Part shown: piece after piece, positions 1 through 8,725 of the stretch
Layout of the letters: every line of letters starts with the position of its first letter
How positions within the stretch are numbered: position 1 is the first letter of the stretch
Source of the DNA: Chryseobacterium caseinilyticum
Lineage (GTDB): Bacteria; Bacteroidota; Bacteroidia; Flavobacteriales; Weeksellaceae
Length of the DNA stretch: 64,000 nucleotides
NCBI RefSeq assembly: GCF_014837145.1
Contig: NZ_JACYFS010000003.1
Coordinates: 225,494 to 289,493 of the forward strand
Direction: 5' to 3'
Program-made: the position numbers and the translations under genes
The notes under the pieces: model-generated
The model's input: the letters and a program-made list of their open reading frames with translations, nothing else
What the model was told of the DNA's origin: nothing
Database searches by the model: none

Positions 1-230
1 TTCCAGGCCAGAATCAGATGCCGGGAAATATTCAGAATCAATCTCAGCAACCTTCAAGCCAGCAGGCTCCGCTGATGGGTGCTCCGGGAATTCCGATGGG
101 AAATATGCCGAATTCGATACCGCCAACGCAGAATACGATTCAGACCAAACCATCGGATAAACAGCCGCAGGGAAATAATCCGAATTTTAATATGACGAAT
201 CCAAATGCAGCTCCTGCAAAACCAAAATAA
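1..230 (+). CDS. C-terminal end of a Pro/Gln/Asn-rich protein (5' truncated)
   Basis: The frame is open from the window edge (first full codon at base 3) to a TAA at 228-230, so only the tail of a longer gene is present. The visible ~76 residues are low complexity and dominated by Pro, Gln, Asn and Met, with no recognisable domain. It looks like a disordered tail, and the protein cannot be identified from it. The gene converges on tsaB, and the two share one terminator hairpin. Confidence 0.6.
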   Translation, partial: PGQNQMPGNIQNQSQQPSSQQAPLMGAPGIPMGNMPNSIPPTQNTIQTKPSDKQPQGNNPNFNMTNPNAAPAKPK

Positions 231-234
231 ACAG

Positions 235-262
235 AAAAGCGAAGACTAATCTTCGCTTTTTT
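235..262. terminator. Bidirectional terminator between converging genes
   Basis: A perfect 7-bp stem GCGAAGA/TCTTCGC (239-245 and 250-256) has a CTAA loop, an A-run on the left and a T-run on the right, so it can act in both directions. Its left arm lies beyond the tsaB stop and its right arm inside the last tsaB codons, which is compact packing. Confidence 0.75.
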
Positions 263-926
263 TCTTTTTGACACCGTGGAAATCTTTCAGATAAAAGGGC
301 TCAAAATAGGCAATGTCTTCAAATTCCTTCGCTTCCATTTTTTCTAAAGTTTTCTTCACTAAAAATTTTGCCGAAGGGTAGATATCTTCATTAAATTCAG
401 CTTTGGGAAGTTGCAGAATATCTTTAGCTTTCTTTGCTCCGTCTCCTACAAACAGTACTTTTTTGTCTTTAAATTCCTGATAAGAACTTTCATCTAGAAC
501 TTTCGCCTCAGTAGCACTGATCTCTTCTCCTGAAATCCCACTATAAACGGCTGTATAAACTTCCATCCTTCTTGCATCGACCAAAGGGATAACCAGGTCG
601 TAGTTTTGCCCTAAAAACGGCTCTTTCATGCTTTCCAAAGAATTGACTGCAATTAAAGGAATATTCAGACCGTAGCAAAAACCTTTTGCAGATGCAGCAC
701 CAATTCTCAATCCTGTATAAGAACCGGGACCTTTTCCCAGGCAGACGGCATCTATTTCTTTTAAAGTAATTTCTGCGCCTTCCAGAGCCCATTCTACAAA
801 AGTGTGTAATGATTCGGAATGTTTATAGTTTTCGGAAACTTCTTCTGCAACACAAAGCAGCGTTTCACTGTCTGAAATAGCCACTGAGCAGTTTTTTGAG
901 GAGGTTTCGAGATATAAAATTTTCAT
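246..926 (-). CDS. tsaB: tRNA threonylcarbamoyladenosine biosynthesis protein TsaB
   Basis: This is the non-catalytic partner of TsaD in forming t6A37 on ANN-decoding tRNAs (TsaB-TsaD-TsaE complex, cytoplasm). The 226-residue protein opens with the ASKHA-fold strand ILYLETSS. It carries the family hallmark GKGPGSYTGLRIG around residues 64-76, followed by KGFCYGLNIPLIAVNSLE. Length is normal for TsaB. The ATG is preceded by an AT-rich gap with no closely linked upstream gene. The identification rests on these motifs and is firm. Confidence 0.93.
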   Translation of the reverse strand: MKILYLETSSKNCSVAISDSETLLCVAEEVSENYKHSESLHTFVEWALEGAEITLKEIDAVCLGKGPGSYTGLRIGAASAKGFCYGLNIPLIAVNSLESMKEPFLGQNYDLVIPLVDARRMEVYTAVYSGISGEEISATEAKVLDESSYQEFKDKKVLFVGDGAKKAKDILQLPKAEFNEDIYPSAKFLVKKTLEKMEAKEFEDIAYFEPFYLKDFHGVKKKKSED

Positions 927-1033
927 TGAATTAAATTTTAAATAATGACCAATTTAATTAGCCTTTTTCTCCTGCAAAAGTACCAAAAGAAATGATTGAA
1001 TGAAAACCTCAAAACGTTTACAAAATATGAGGA

Positions 1034-2038
1034 CTACAGGTTTCTTCCCAATTTTTTGATTTCTTTATCAAAATCAGAAACTATTCTTTGTGTTTTATTG
1101 AATGTTTCGTATTCAGTGACTGCTTTTTTATCGGCAACTATTTTTGCGATTTTGCCGTTTCCTTCCAGAACTCTGTATTCATTAAAGTTTAAAAACTTAT
1201 TCACACTTTCAGCCAGAGCCTCCATGGTAAAAGTATTTTCTCTTTCAATCAAACCTTCAATGTAATCGAAATAGCCTGTCACGGTTCTTTCCAGCTGTTG
1301 AATTTCCTTTTCTGTCAGATAGTTTTTAGCCACCACAACATCAGATTTTAATATTCTTCCTTCAGGTGAATGCTTCCACGTAGTTAAACCCATATTTTCT
1401 TTTTTGCTGTCAGCGTTTTTATAAATAATTTCAGCGGCTGTGTTTCCCGTAATGGCAAAATGAAATTTATTCTGAACCGTAGCATAAAAGTTTTTTGTAA
1501 CTGCAGCATTTTTATCATAATCGATGCTGCATTCCGCAAAAATATCTGTGACCTGCTGATAAATGCGTCTCTCGCTTGCACGGATGGATCGGATTCTCTG
1601 AAGTAATTCCCTGAAGTAATCTTTCCCGAATACCGTTTGTCCCTGCTTTAACCGCTCATCATCCATCACAAAACCTTTGATGATAAACTCTTTCAAAGTT
1701 TTTGTAGCCCAAATCCTGAATTGCGTGGCTTTTGCAGAATTGACGCGGTAGCCTACGGAAATTATGGCGTCGAGATTGTAATATTCTACATTTCTTTTTA
1801 CTTTTCTGTTACCTTCTTGCTGAACTGTTTCCAAAATGGAAACAGTTGATTCGGGACTTAGCTCTCCTTCATCAAAAATATTCGAAAGATGTTTACTGAT
1901 TGCCGGAACATTGACATCAAACAAAGCTGCCATCGACTTCTGTGTAAGCCATGCCGTTTCGTTCTGAAGAAAAACATCTACCCGAACTTCATTGTTGGGC
2001 GTCTGATAAATTAAAAATTTTTGAAAATCTCCGTTCAT
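1034..2038 (-). CDS. rhuM: RhuM family protein (winged-helix N-terminus)
   Basis: The 334-residue protein matches the virulence RhuM family (PF13310). Near residues 30-55 there is a helix-turn-helix-like stretch (LTQKSMAALFDVNVPAISKHL). The conserved core NVEYYNLDAIISVGYRVNS follows, then ATKTLKEFI(I)KGFV. The C-terminal half is helical. RhuM proteins were named from a Salmonella pathogenicity island, and their biochemical role is unknown. They often occur as lone accessory genes near restriction-modification or Fic genes. None is adjacent here, so this one appears as a solitary insertion next to tsaB. Confidence 0.85.
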   Translation of the reverse strand: MNGDFQKFLIYQTPNNEVRVDVFLQNETAWLTQKSMAALFDVNVPAISKHLSNIFDEGELSPESTVSILETVQQEGNRKVKRNVEYYNLDAIISVGYRVNSAKATQFRIWATKTLKEFIIKGFVMDDERLKQGQTVFGKDYFRELLQRIRSIRASERRIYQQVTDIFAECSIDYDKNAAVTKNFYATVQNKFHFAITGNTAAEIIYKNADSKKENMGLTTWKHSPEGRILKSDVVVAKNYLTEKEIQQLERTVTGYFDYIEGLIERENTFTMEALAESVNKFLNFNEYRVLEGNGKIAKIVADKKAVTEYETFNKTQRIVSDFDKEIKKLGRNL

Positions 2039-2064
2039 TATTTGTTCGTTTTACAACAAATTTA

Positions 2065-2517
2065 TCACTTTATTTCCACACTTTGGCGACTCCACAATCT
2101 CCATTCAGATTTCTTTTTAATCCAGATTTCAAGCACTCCAAGATTCATTTCAAAATCCTGATTTTTATATAAACCATGTACTCTGATCGTTCGTCTCAAG
2201 CTGAAAGTATTTTTAAACTTTTTGAGTTCAGAAACTTCTGTCTGACGGATTTCTTTGTAAACAACTTTCTTTGAAGTAAAATCTTTTTTAAAATCCTTCA
2301 GATTCTGAATCCATCCGTTGGAATGACCGAAAGAAACATTTTCGGAGAATAAACTTACAATGGATTGATCATTGTTCTTCATCAGCGAATCAAGCTTTTT
2401 AGCCTGAATCAAAACTGCTTTTTCTTGTTTTGAATAGCCTTGAGAATATCCAATTGCAAATACAATTACAAAAGATAAATGAAGAATTTTCACTCTCAAA
2501 TTCTCAAATTGACCCAT
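2065..2517 (-). CDS. Secreted NTF2-like (DUF4440-type) hypothetical protein
   Basis: About 150 residues with an N-terminal hydrophobic segment (ILHLSFVIVFAIGYSQ) that looks like a signal peptide. A small alpha+beta domain follows, with the NTF2-like pattern: a helix with a LDSLMKNND turn, then FSENVSFGHSNGW, ending in a strand with WRLWSRQSVEIK. I chose the ATG at 2517 over a TTG six bases upstream. A GTG at 2493 would start directly at the signal peptide and is also possible. The gene follows the SDR on the same strand with a short gap, so it is probably co-transcribed. Function is not known. Confidence 0.7.
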   Translation of the reverse strand: MGQFENLRVKILHLSFVIVFAIGYSQGYSKQEKAVLIQAKKLDSLMKNNDQSIVSLFSENVSFGHSNGWIQNLKDFKKDFTSKKVVYKEIRQTEVSELKKFKNTFSLRRTIRVHGLYKNQDFEMNLGVLEIWIKKKSEWRLWSRQSVEIK

Positions 2518-2529
2518 TTTCAAATTTAA

Positions 2530-3282
2530 TTATCCTTTTCTGTAAATCGTTCTCGGTTCACTCTGAGCGCTCGGGTAAATCGTCATATCTGAAACTGTAA
2601 TGTGTTGAGGCGCATTTACACAATAAGCAATCGCGTCAGCAATATCTGTGGCTTTCAATGCTTCATAACCCGCATAAACCGTTGCAGCTCTTTCCTGATC
2701 ACCTTTAAACCTGACCAAAGAAAAATCTGTCTCTACAGCTCCCGGCTGGATATTGGTCACTCTGATTCCGAATTCTGTGAGTTCGATTCTCATCCCTTCG
2801 GATATCACATCGACTGCTTTTTTAGTCGCACAGTAGACAACACCGTTCGCATATGTCTGTCTTGCAGCTACCGAACTGATATTGATGATGTGTCCCGAAT
2901 TTCTTTGCTTCATCATCGGGATCAGCGTTTTTGACACGTATAAAAGACCTTTCACATTTCCGTCAATCATATTATCCCAGTCGTCTGTACTTCCTGCTGA
3001 CAAAGGCTCCAAACCATGCGCATTTCCGGCATTGTTGATGAGCACATCAATATTTTTCCATTCTTCAGGAAGTGACGCAATAGCGGCTTCAACTTCTTCC
3101 AAATTTCTGACATCAAACTTTAAACTAAATATTTCGGTTAAAGCTGATAATTCTGTTTTTACAGATTCTAAAGCGTCAGATCTTCTTCCACAGATAATAA
3201 CTCTGTTCCCCTGCTTTGCAAAAAGCTCTGCTGTCGCTTTTCCTATTCCGGACGTGGCTCCGGTGATGAGTATTGTTTTCAT
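2530..3282 (-). CDS. SDR family NAD(P)-dependent oxidoreductase (YdfG-like)
   Basis: A classical short-chain dehydrogenase of ~250 residues. It has the cofactor-binding TGATSGIG at the N-terminus, NNAGNAHGL in the middle, the catalytic Ser in INISSVAARQ and the YxxxK pair as YCATK. IQPGAVETDF and the ending are typical of the YdfG/serine-3-dehydrogenase subgroup, which reduces 3-hydroxy-acid or similar small substrates with NADP(H). The ATG at 3282 puts the Rossmann strand at the very start, while a TTG 12 bases upstream adds only four residues. The exact substrate cannot be read from the sequence. Confidence 0.9.
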   Translation of the reverse strand: MKTILITGATSGIGKATAELFAKQGNRVIICGRRSDALESVKTELSALTEIFSLKFDVRNLEEVEAAIASLPEEWKNIDVLINNAGNAHGLEPLSAGSTDDWDNMIDGNVKGLLYVSKTLIPMMKQRNSGHIINISSVAARQTYANGVVYCATKKAVDVISEGMRIELTEFGIRVTNIQPGAVETDFSLVRFKGDQERAATVYAGYEALKATDIADAIAYCVNAPQHITVSDMTIYPSAQSEPRTIYRKG

Positions 3283-3374
3283 TAAAATTTTCAATTTTTA
3301 AATATAAGAATGTATCAGTTTAACAGTTTACCAATTATTGCCAGACCGTTACATTAGTAGATTTTTACATTAGT

Positions 3375-3746
3375 TCAGTTTGCATCAAATGCCTGGAAAG
3401 CATCCGGAATATGTTCTATTTCTAAATTTCCTTTTTGGTTGGGGAGGACCGAAATTATATCAAATCTTACTTCCTGATTTTTATTAAATTCTTCCATAAA
3501 ATGATTCGCTGCCAAAACAATTGATTTGATTTTTCCTTTCGTCACAGCTTCCTGAGGCAGAATAAAAAAATCTGTTGAACGGGCTTTCACTTCTACTACA
3601 ACAATCAGATTATCTTTTTCGGCGATGATATCCACTTCATTTTTCTTAAAACGGAAATTGCGCACGAGAATCTTATATTCATTTTTAAGTAAATATTCTG
3701 CTGCAAGATTTTCTGCTTCTTTTCCTAATTCGTTGTGATCTGCCAT
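3375..3746 (-). CDS. yraN: YraN family endonuclease-like protein (UPF0102)
   Basis: At 123 residues it is the usual size of the family. N-terminal GKEAENLAAEYLLKNEY is followed by the PD-(D/E)XK-like core NEVDIIAE...VVVEVKARS (about residues 36-57), which holds the predicted metal-binding Asp/Glu and Lys. The family is widely conserved next to rnhB/rsmI or LD-carboxypeptidase genes and is thought to be a Holliday-junction-resolvase-like nuclease, but its role is not settled. Here it is the last gene of a minus-strand run containing DoxX and LD-carboxypeptidase genes. Confidence 0.88.
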   Translation of the reverse strand: MADHNELGKEAENLAAEYLLKNEYKILVRNFRFKKNEVDIIAEKDNLIVVVEVKARSTDFFILPQEAVTKGKIKSIVLAANHFMEEFNKNQEVRFDIISVLPNQKGNLEIEHIPDAFQAFDAN

Positions 3747-3800
3747 TATCGGGTTGGAGAGTTGTAGGGTTGGAGTGTATGAGAGTTTTGTTTCTTCATT

Positions 3801-4154
3801 TTATTTTCTAAACTGATACGCCCACCAAATCAAAACAATCTGTAAAGGAAGTCTCAAAACTGTAAGCCAGAAGTATTTGTGATGAATCAGATAGAATTTT
3901 CTCGCCATTTCTATATTGGCAGGAAAAACCGCAATAAATAAAGCGATGGAAAGATAGGCTCCCCACTTTTGAGTTTCCGGAAAAAGAAGGAGAATCCCAC
4001 ACAAAATTTCTACTACACCACTGATGTAAACCATTTGCAAGTGCATCGGAATATAATCGGGCATGATTTTCATGAAGAAGTGAGGTTTAATGAAATGAAA
4101 AACTCCAGCCAGAATCAGGAAAAAAGCGAGTATAAATTTTGAGTAAAACAGCAT
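3801..4154 (-). CDS. DoxX family inner-membrane protein
   Basis: A 117-residue, four-helix membrane protein: an N-terminal helix (FILAFFLILAGVFHF), the family signature FFMKIMPDYIP..., then GVVEILCGILLLFP, a third helix and a final WWAYQF segment. DoxX-like proteins of this small type are common in Bacteroidetes, and their substrate or quinone-linked activity is not established. Only one base separates its start from the stop of the LD-carboxypeptidase gene upstream (4156), so the two are probably translated from one message. Confidence 0.82.
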   Translation of the reverse strand: MLFYSKFILAFFLILAGVFHFIKPHFFMKIMPDYIPMHLQMVYISGVVEILCGILLLFPETQKWGAYLSIALFIAVFPANIEMARKFYLIHHKYFWLTVLRLPLQIVLIWWAYQFRK

Positions 4155-4155
4155 T

Positions 4156-5082
4156 TTATTTAAAAGTTAATGTAACATTTTTTCCGGCCTTCAAAGATAC
4201 TTCTGAGCCTAAAATCAATGGAATATTATTATGAATATGCCCATTTGGAAAAGCAAAAACAGTAGGAAAGCTATATTCTGAAATTCTGTCTGAAATTAAT
4301 TTGTAGGCAAATTCATCAAAACTGTCTTCATAATGTTCATTTTCTTTTTCGTCGCCCATATTGGTCATACCACCAATAATCAGACCTTTAATTTTGGTGA
4401 AGACACCTGCCATTTCCAGACTCATCATCATTCTGTCGAGCGCGTAAAAATTTTCGCCAATGTCTTCGATAAACAGAATTTTATCTTTAAAATCAAAGGA
4501 ATATTTGGTTCCCAAAAGAGCATAAACTAATGCCAAATTTCCTCCAACCAATTCGCCTTCCACATTTCCTTCTTTATTAAAATGATTGGATTTCAGCGTG
4601 TATTTTAGAGGTTTTCCTTTCAGAATATTAAAGGTTAAATCATAACTCTCTTCAGTTACACCAAAACTTGAAGTTTTAATGGTTTGTCCGTGAATAGAAG
4701 CGAAACCTTTTTTCAGCAAATAACTTTGGATAACAGTATTATCAGAATACCCAATATACCATTTTGGATTTTTAGTAAAACCTTTTAGATTTAAATTTTC
4801 AATTAAATGCTGACAGCCATAACCGCCCCTGGAAGCCCAGATTGCAGAGATTTCAGGATCGTTTAAAGCCCAGTTGATATCATGAGTTCTTTGCTCCTCA
4901 GTTCCGGCATAATTGTATCCGTTTGAAAATTTGGTATATAGATTTTTCCCTAAAACAGGTTCAAATCCTTTAGATTTTATCATTTCAATTCCTTTTTCCA
5001 GCTGAGATGGTTCAACGGCTCCTGCGGGAGAAATGATGGCTATTCTGTCGCCTTTTTTCAGTGATTTTGGAAATATTTTCAT
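4156..5082 (-). CDS. ldcA: LD-carboxypeptidase (peptidase family S66)
   Basis: A 308-residue S66 serine peptidase that removes the terminal D-Ala from muropeptide tetrapeptides during murein recycling. Visible landmarks are IAIISPAG at the N-terminus, WASRGGYG, the nucleophile motif in WYIGYSDNT, a Glu in the segment LFIEDIGE and a C-terminal His in FPNGHIHNN. This gives the family's Ser-Glu-His triad. There is no signal peptide, consistent with a cytoplasmic LdcA. It heads the DoxX/yraN gene run. The related self-immunity protein MccF is less likely without a microcin locus. Confidence 0.9.
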   Translation of the reverse strand: MKIFPKSLKKGDRIAIISPAGAVEPSQLEKGIEMIKSKGFEPVLGKNLYTKFSNGYNYAGTEEQRTHDINWALNDPEISAIWASRGGYGCQHLIENLNLKGFTKNPKWYIGYSDNTVIQSYLLKKGFASIHGQTIKTSSFGVTEESYDLTFNILKGKPLKYTLKSNHFNKEGNVEGELVGGNLALVYALLGTKYSFDFKDKILFIEDIGENFYALDRMMMSLEMAGVFTKIKGLIIGGMTNMGDEKENEHYEDSFDEFAYKLISDRISEYSFPTVFAFPNGHIHNNIPLILGSEVSLKAGKNVTLTFK

Positions 5083-5242
5083 TGATCAATTTGTTGTTTT
5101 CATTAATAGTTTTAAATGTGCTGATTTGATTCAAAGTCCGCAATGATTCTTTTATCATAATTCTGAATACTTTTCGTTCACAAAGACTTTCTACTCAGCA
5201 AAGGCCAAAATAAACCTGCATTTAAGATGAAACTTTAACAGT

Positions 5243-5929
5243 TTATCTGTTCTTTTTGTATTTTAATTCTTTTTTCTCCGCTTCTTCCAACCGCTTATCA
5301 AACTGATTAAACATCTTGAAACTCTGAAGGAATATGAAAAAACTGAAAATAATCAGTACGACTCCCACTCCTTTTCTGATTCTGTTGGCCAGTTTTTGTG
5401 TGAGCCTGTCGTGAAACTGTTTAGAAAGAAAAATTTTAGCCAAATCAATTAAAAGATAGGTTGAAATAACAATTGCAAGGTATAAAATCAGCGTTTCTGT
5501 ATCGGGATACTGATTTCTGACACCAATCACCGTAACTAACCAGAAAAGAATAACCCCAACATTCAAAAGATTCAATAAAAACCCGTTAATAAATGTTTTA
5601 AAATAATTCTGGCTGATTAATTTTTCTTCTCCAGGCATGTGCATTTTGGTTTTTGTGACCATCATAATGATCCCGTAGCTGAGAATAAGAATAGATGTAA
5701 TTCTGTAAAAACCGGGGTGCTTGTCGATCAGATCAACAATATCAGCACTTGCGTAATAGGCTGCAATAATACACAGTAAATCTGCTGTGATTACACCAAA
5801 ATCCAATGCCAAAGCATGTTTAGGCCCTCTTGTAAAACTGGTTTCAATTAAAAGGAAAAAAATAGGACCAATGAAAACAAGGCTCAGCATGAAGCCCAGA
5901 CCAATGGCCGAAAATACAAGTTCAAACAT
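5243..5929 (-). CDS. LysE/RhtB family amino-acid exporter
   Basis: A 228-residue integral membrane protein with about six hydrophobic helices. The N-terminus has the LysE-type pattern: a first helix ending in FIGPIFFLLIETSFTRGPKHALALDFGVITADLL, matching the family's GP...RG...G...GD motif. The C-terminus is a basic, Lys/Glu-rich tail. Members export amino acids or related metabolites, and the substrate cannot be inferred. It stands alone, with gaps of over 100 bp on both sides. Confidence 0.85.
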   Translation of the reverse strand: MFELVFSAIGLGFMLSLVFIGPIFFLLIETSFTRGPKHALALDFGVITADLLCIIAAYYASADIVDLIDKHPGFYRITSILILSYGIIMMVTKTKMHMPGEEKLISQNYFKTFINGFLLNLLNVGVILFWLVTVIGVRNQYPDTETLILYLAIVISTYLLIDLAKIFLSKQFHDRLTQKLANRIRKGVGVVLIIFSFFIFLQSFKMFNQFDKRLEEAEKKELKYKKNR

Positions 5930-6010
5930 TCAAAATTGTTTCTATCCCAAATTTAGAAATTATATTTTTATTAGGGTTTAAAAAGAACATTGTTTTAATT
6001 CATAATTTCT

Positions 6011-6045
6011 AAAAAAAAAGAGACTGTCTTGTTAGAACAGCCTCT
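6011..6045 (-). terminator. Rho-independent terminator of the rnr transcription unit
   Basis: On the minus strand a stem of about 9 bp (AGAGGCTGT with ACAGTCTCT, one mismatch) is followed by a run of nine T. It lies just downstream of the small membrane gene that follows rnr. Confidence 0.7.
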
Positions 6046-6060
6046 GGTCTTTAGAAAATT

Positions 6061-6573
6061 CTAATTATCAGGACAATTTTCATTATCCATAAATTGAAAT
6101 TTTTTTATTGTTTTCAAACCGAAAATTCCTCTTTCAAAAGTATATGTTATTTGATTGTTTCCCCACATTTTTTTGTAATCAATAAAAAAACTTCTTGTCA
6201 TGTAAGAGTACGGATAGGCATTTTCACTAAGATAGATATATGTAGTTTTTCCTTTTTGGTGGCTATGTCTTCCTCCTATTTCAGAAATCATATTTTTAAA
6301 ACAGTATGTTTCCTTTTGAGGATTCATTCCTGTAAAATAATTTATTAGAAAAAAGCAATTGACGATAAAAGGAAATGTAACCGATAAAAAGTATTTTTTA
6401 TCTCCGTCTTTAATCCTGATTAATTTTTTATCGATTAATTTATTAAGAATAAAACAAATCAAAATGATAATCACAATGAACAGATAAAAATTGATCACGG
6501 TTTTAAATATTATAGTAATAATTAAAACAACATTGATAATACTGAAAACAATATATTTATCTGTCTTTGTCAT
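6061..6573 (-). CDS. Hypothetical membrane protein
   Basis: 170 residues. The first ~45 form two closely packed hydrophobic helices (VFSIINVVLIITIIF, FYLFIVIIILICFIL). A third lies near residues 65-85, and a polar, Tyr-rich C-terminal half follows. No family was recognised. Its ATG overlaps the rnr stop by one base (TAATG), so it is translationally coupled to rnr, but the coupling does not reveal a function. The gene is followed by a clear terminator. Confidence 0.7.
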   Translation of the reverse strand: MTKTDKYIVFSIINVVLIITIIFKTVINFYLFIVIIILICFILNKLIDKKLIRIKDGDKKYFLSVTFPFIVNCFFLINYFTGMNPQKETYCFKNMISEIGGRHSHQKGKTTYIYLSENAYPYSYMTRSFFIDYKKMWGNNQITYTFERGIFGLKTIKKFQFMDNENCPDN

Positions 6574-8723
6574 TACTCAACAATCTTAAAATCAAGCTGC
6601 TTCGCTATTAAATTGGCTTTAACCACTTTAATCTGAACCTGATCTCCCAACTGATATCTGTTTCCTGTGCGAGAACCGTAAACGGCATGCGTTGCTTTAT
6701 CGTAAGTGTAAGAATCATCCATCAAATCACGAAGTTTGATTAAACCTTCAGCACCGTTTTCAGGAATTTCTACCCAGAAACCAAATTCTGCAACTCCGGA
6801 AATCACACCTGTGAACGTTTCTCCCAAATGTTTCTCCATGAATTTTACCTGCATGAACTTAATTGAATCTCTCTCTGCATCGGCAGCCAGACGTTCTCTT
6901 GCGCTGCAGTGTTTTGCTTTTTCTTCCAGCTCATTTCTGTCGGGAGATTTTCCGCCATCCAGGTAATGCTGAAGCAATCTGTGAGCAAGCAAATCGGGAT
7001 AACGACGGATAGGAGAAGTGAAATGCGAATAATAATCAAAGCCCAAACCGTAGTGGCCAATCGGCTCGGTAGAGTAGACTGCTTTGCTCATGCTTCGCAT
7101 CGCCAAAGTTTCGATCATATTTTCTTCGCCTTTGCCTTTTACGTCTTTCAGTAAAGAGTTTAAAGATTCTGCCACTTTTTTGGTATTTGCCAAATCCATT
7201 TTGTATCCGAAAGTGGAAACAAAATCTCTTAGAGCTTCCAGTTTCGCAGGATCCGGATCGTCGTGAACCCTGTAAATAAAGGTATTCTGATTGGGTCTTC
7301 CTTTTTTCAGAGAGACAAATTCTGATACTTTTTTATTAGCAAGCAACATAAATTCCTCAATCAAGTGATTCGAATCTTTGCTGATTTTGAAATAAACCCC
7401 AATCGGCTGATTGTTTTCATCTAAATTGAAACGAACCTCGCTTCTGTCAAAAGTAATTGCACCGTTTCTGATACGTTCTGCACGCATAATTTTTGCCAAA
7501 TCATCCAAAACATTGATTTCTTCCTGCAAATCACCTTCTTTTGTCTCAATTCTTTCCTGAGCTTCTTCGTAAGTAAATCGTCTGTCGGAGTGAATTACGG
7601 TTCTGCCAAACCATTCTTTCTGGATTTCTGCCTTGTCATTCAATTCGAACACGGCTGAGAATGTATATTTATCTTCATTCGGACGGAGTGAACAGACATC
7701 GTTACTCAAAACTTCCGGCAACATTGGTACAACGCGGTCTACGAGATAAACTGACGTTGCTCTTTCGTATGCTTCGTCATCCAAAACGGTTCCGGGAATC
7801 ACGTAATGTGAAACGTCTGCGATATGAACGCCAACTTCCCAGTTTCCATTATCGAGTTTTCTCACCGACAGCGCATCGTCAAAATCTTTGGCATCTTTCG
7901 GGTCAATGGTAAAGGTTAAAATATCCCTCATATCCCAACGTTTCGCCGCTTCTTCATCTGTAATTCTGCGGTCGATTTTGTCGGCATCTCTTTCAACTTC
8001 CTCCGGAAAATCGTAAGGTAAACCATATTCTGCAAGGATAGAGTGGATCTCGGTTTCATGTTCGCCGGGATTTCCTAAAACCTGAAGAATTTCACCTTCA
8101 GGATTTTTATCTCCAGGTTTCCATTCAGTCATTTTTACAACCACTTTATTACCGTTTTCGGCACCGTTTATTTTTCCTTTCGGAATAAAAATATCGGTAT
8201 TGATTGTTTTTTTATCGCAAACTACAAACCCAAATTCCTTATGAGGAACGAGTTGAAAAGTTCCGACAAATTCAGTTCTTTTTCTCTCCAGAACTTCCAG
8301 AACAGAGCCTTCGAGTTTTTTACCTTTAAAATTGTAGGTAACAATTAAAACTTTATCGCCCTGCAAAGCATCTTTGACATTTTTAGAATGAACGAAAACG
8401 TCGTCTTTCAGGTTTTCTACCGTAACGTATGCATTTCCGCTTTGGTTAAAATCTATAGTTCCCGTTAAAGTACCTTCAATATTGAGATTGATGCTGTATT
8501 TTCCTTTATCGGTTTCTTTAATTCTCTGGCTCGACAGTAATTTGTGCAAAGCCTGAATCACCATTTCGCGCTGTCGTGGATTTTTGTGGTCGATCCCGTC
8601 TGAGATCTGTTTGTAATTGTAAACTTTTGTTTGGTTCTGATTCATGAAACGGAGAATCAATCTCCCTATTTCCACGAGTTTTGAGTCATTTTTCTGACTT
8701 ATGTATTTATTTTTTTTTGGCAT
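6573..8723 (-). CDS. rnr: Ribonuclease R (3'-5' exoribonuclease)
   Basis: A 716-residue RNase II/R family enzyme that degrades structured RNA from the 3' end. The N-terminal helix-turn-helix region (residues ~15-75) leads into cold-shock/OB domains (~80-220). The RNB catalytic core has the metal-binding IDPKDAKDFDDA at ~273-284 and the HYGLGFDYYSHFTSPIRRYPDL active-site loop. A C-terminal S1 domain (FTGVISGVAEFGFWVEI) completes it. Length and order match RNase R rather than RNase II. It starts two bases after the stop of the TSP3-repeat gene. Confidence 0.95.
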   Translation of the reverse strand: MPKKNKYISQKNDSKLVEIGRLILRFMNQNQTKVYNYKQISDGIDHKNPRQREMVIQALHKLLSSQRIKETDKGKYSINLNIEGTLTGTIDFNQSGNAYVTVENLKDDVFVHSKNVKDALQGDKVLIVTYNFKGKKLEGSVLEVLERKRTEFVGTFQLVPHKEFGFVVCDKKTINTDIFIPKGKINGAENGNKVVVKMTEWKPGDKNPEGEILQVLGNPGEHETEIHSILAEYGLPYDFPEEVERDADKIDRRITDEEAAKRWDMRDILTFTIDPKDAKDFDDALSVRKLDNGNWEVGVHIADVSHYVIPGTVLDDEAYERATSVYLVDRVVPMLPEVLSNDVCSLRPNEDKYTFSAVFELNDKAEIQKEWFGRTVIHSDRRFTYEEAQERIETKEGDLQEEINVLDDLAKIMRAERIRNGAITFDRSEVRFNLDENNQPIGVYFKISKDSNHLIEEFMLLANKKVSEFVSLKKGRPNQNTFIYRVHDDPDPAKLEALRDFVSTFGYKMDLANTKKVAESLNSLLKDVKGKGEENMIETLAMRSMSKAVYSTEPIGHYGLGFDYYSHFTSPIRRYPDLLAHRLLQHYLDGGKSPDRNELEEKAKHCSARERLAADAERDSIKFMQVKFMEKHLGETFTGVISGVAEFGFWVEIPENGAEGLIKLRDLMDDSYTYDKATHAVYGSRTGNRYQLGDQVQIKVVKANLIAKQLDFKIVE

Positions 8724-8725
8724 TT

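Noticed and set aside
1197-1205. TTATTCACA DnaA-box match inside the RhuM gene, and another near 61777
   Set aside because: Single matches are expected by chance in AT-rich DNA; no cluster, so they are not evidence of an origin.
1034-2038. RhuM gene as a marker of a defence island
   Set aside because: No restriction, toxin-antitoxin, Fic or integrase genes on either side in this window.
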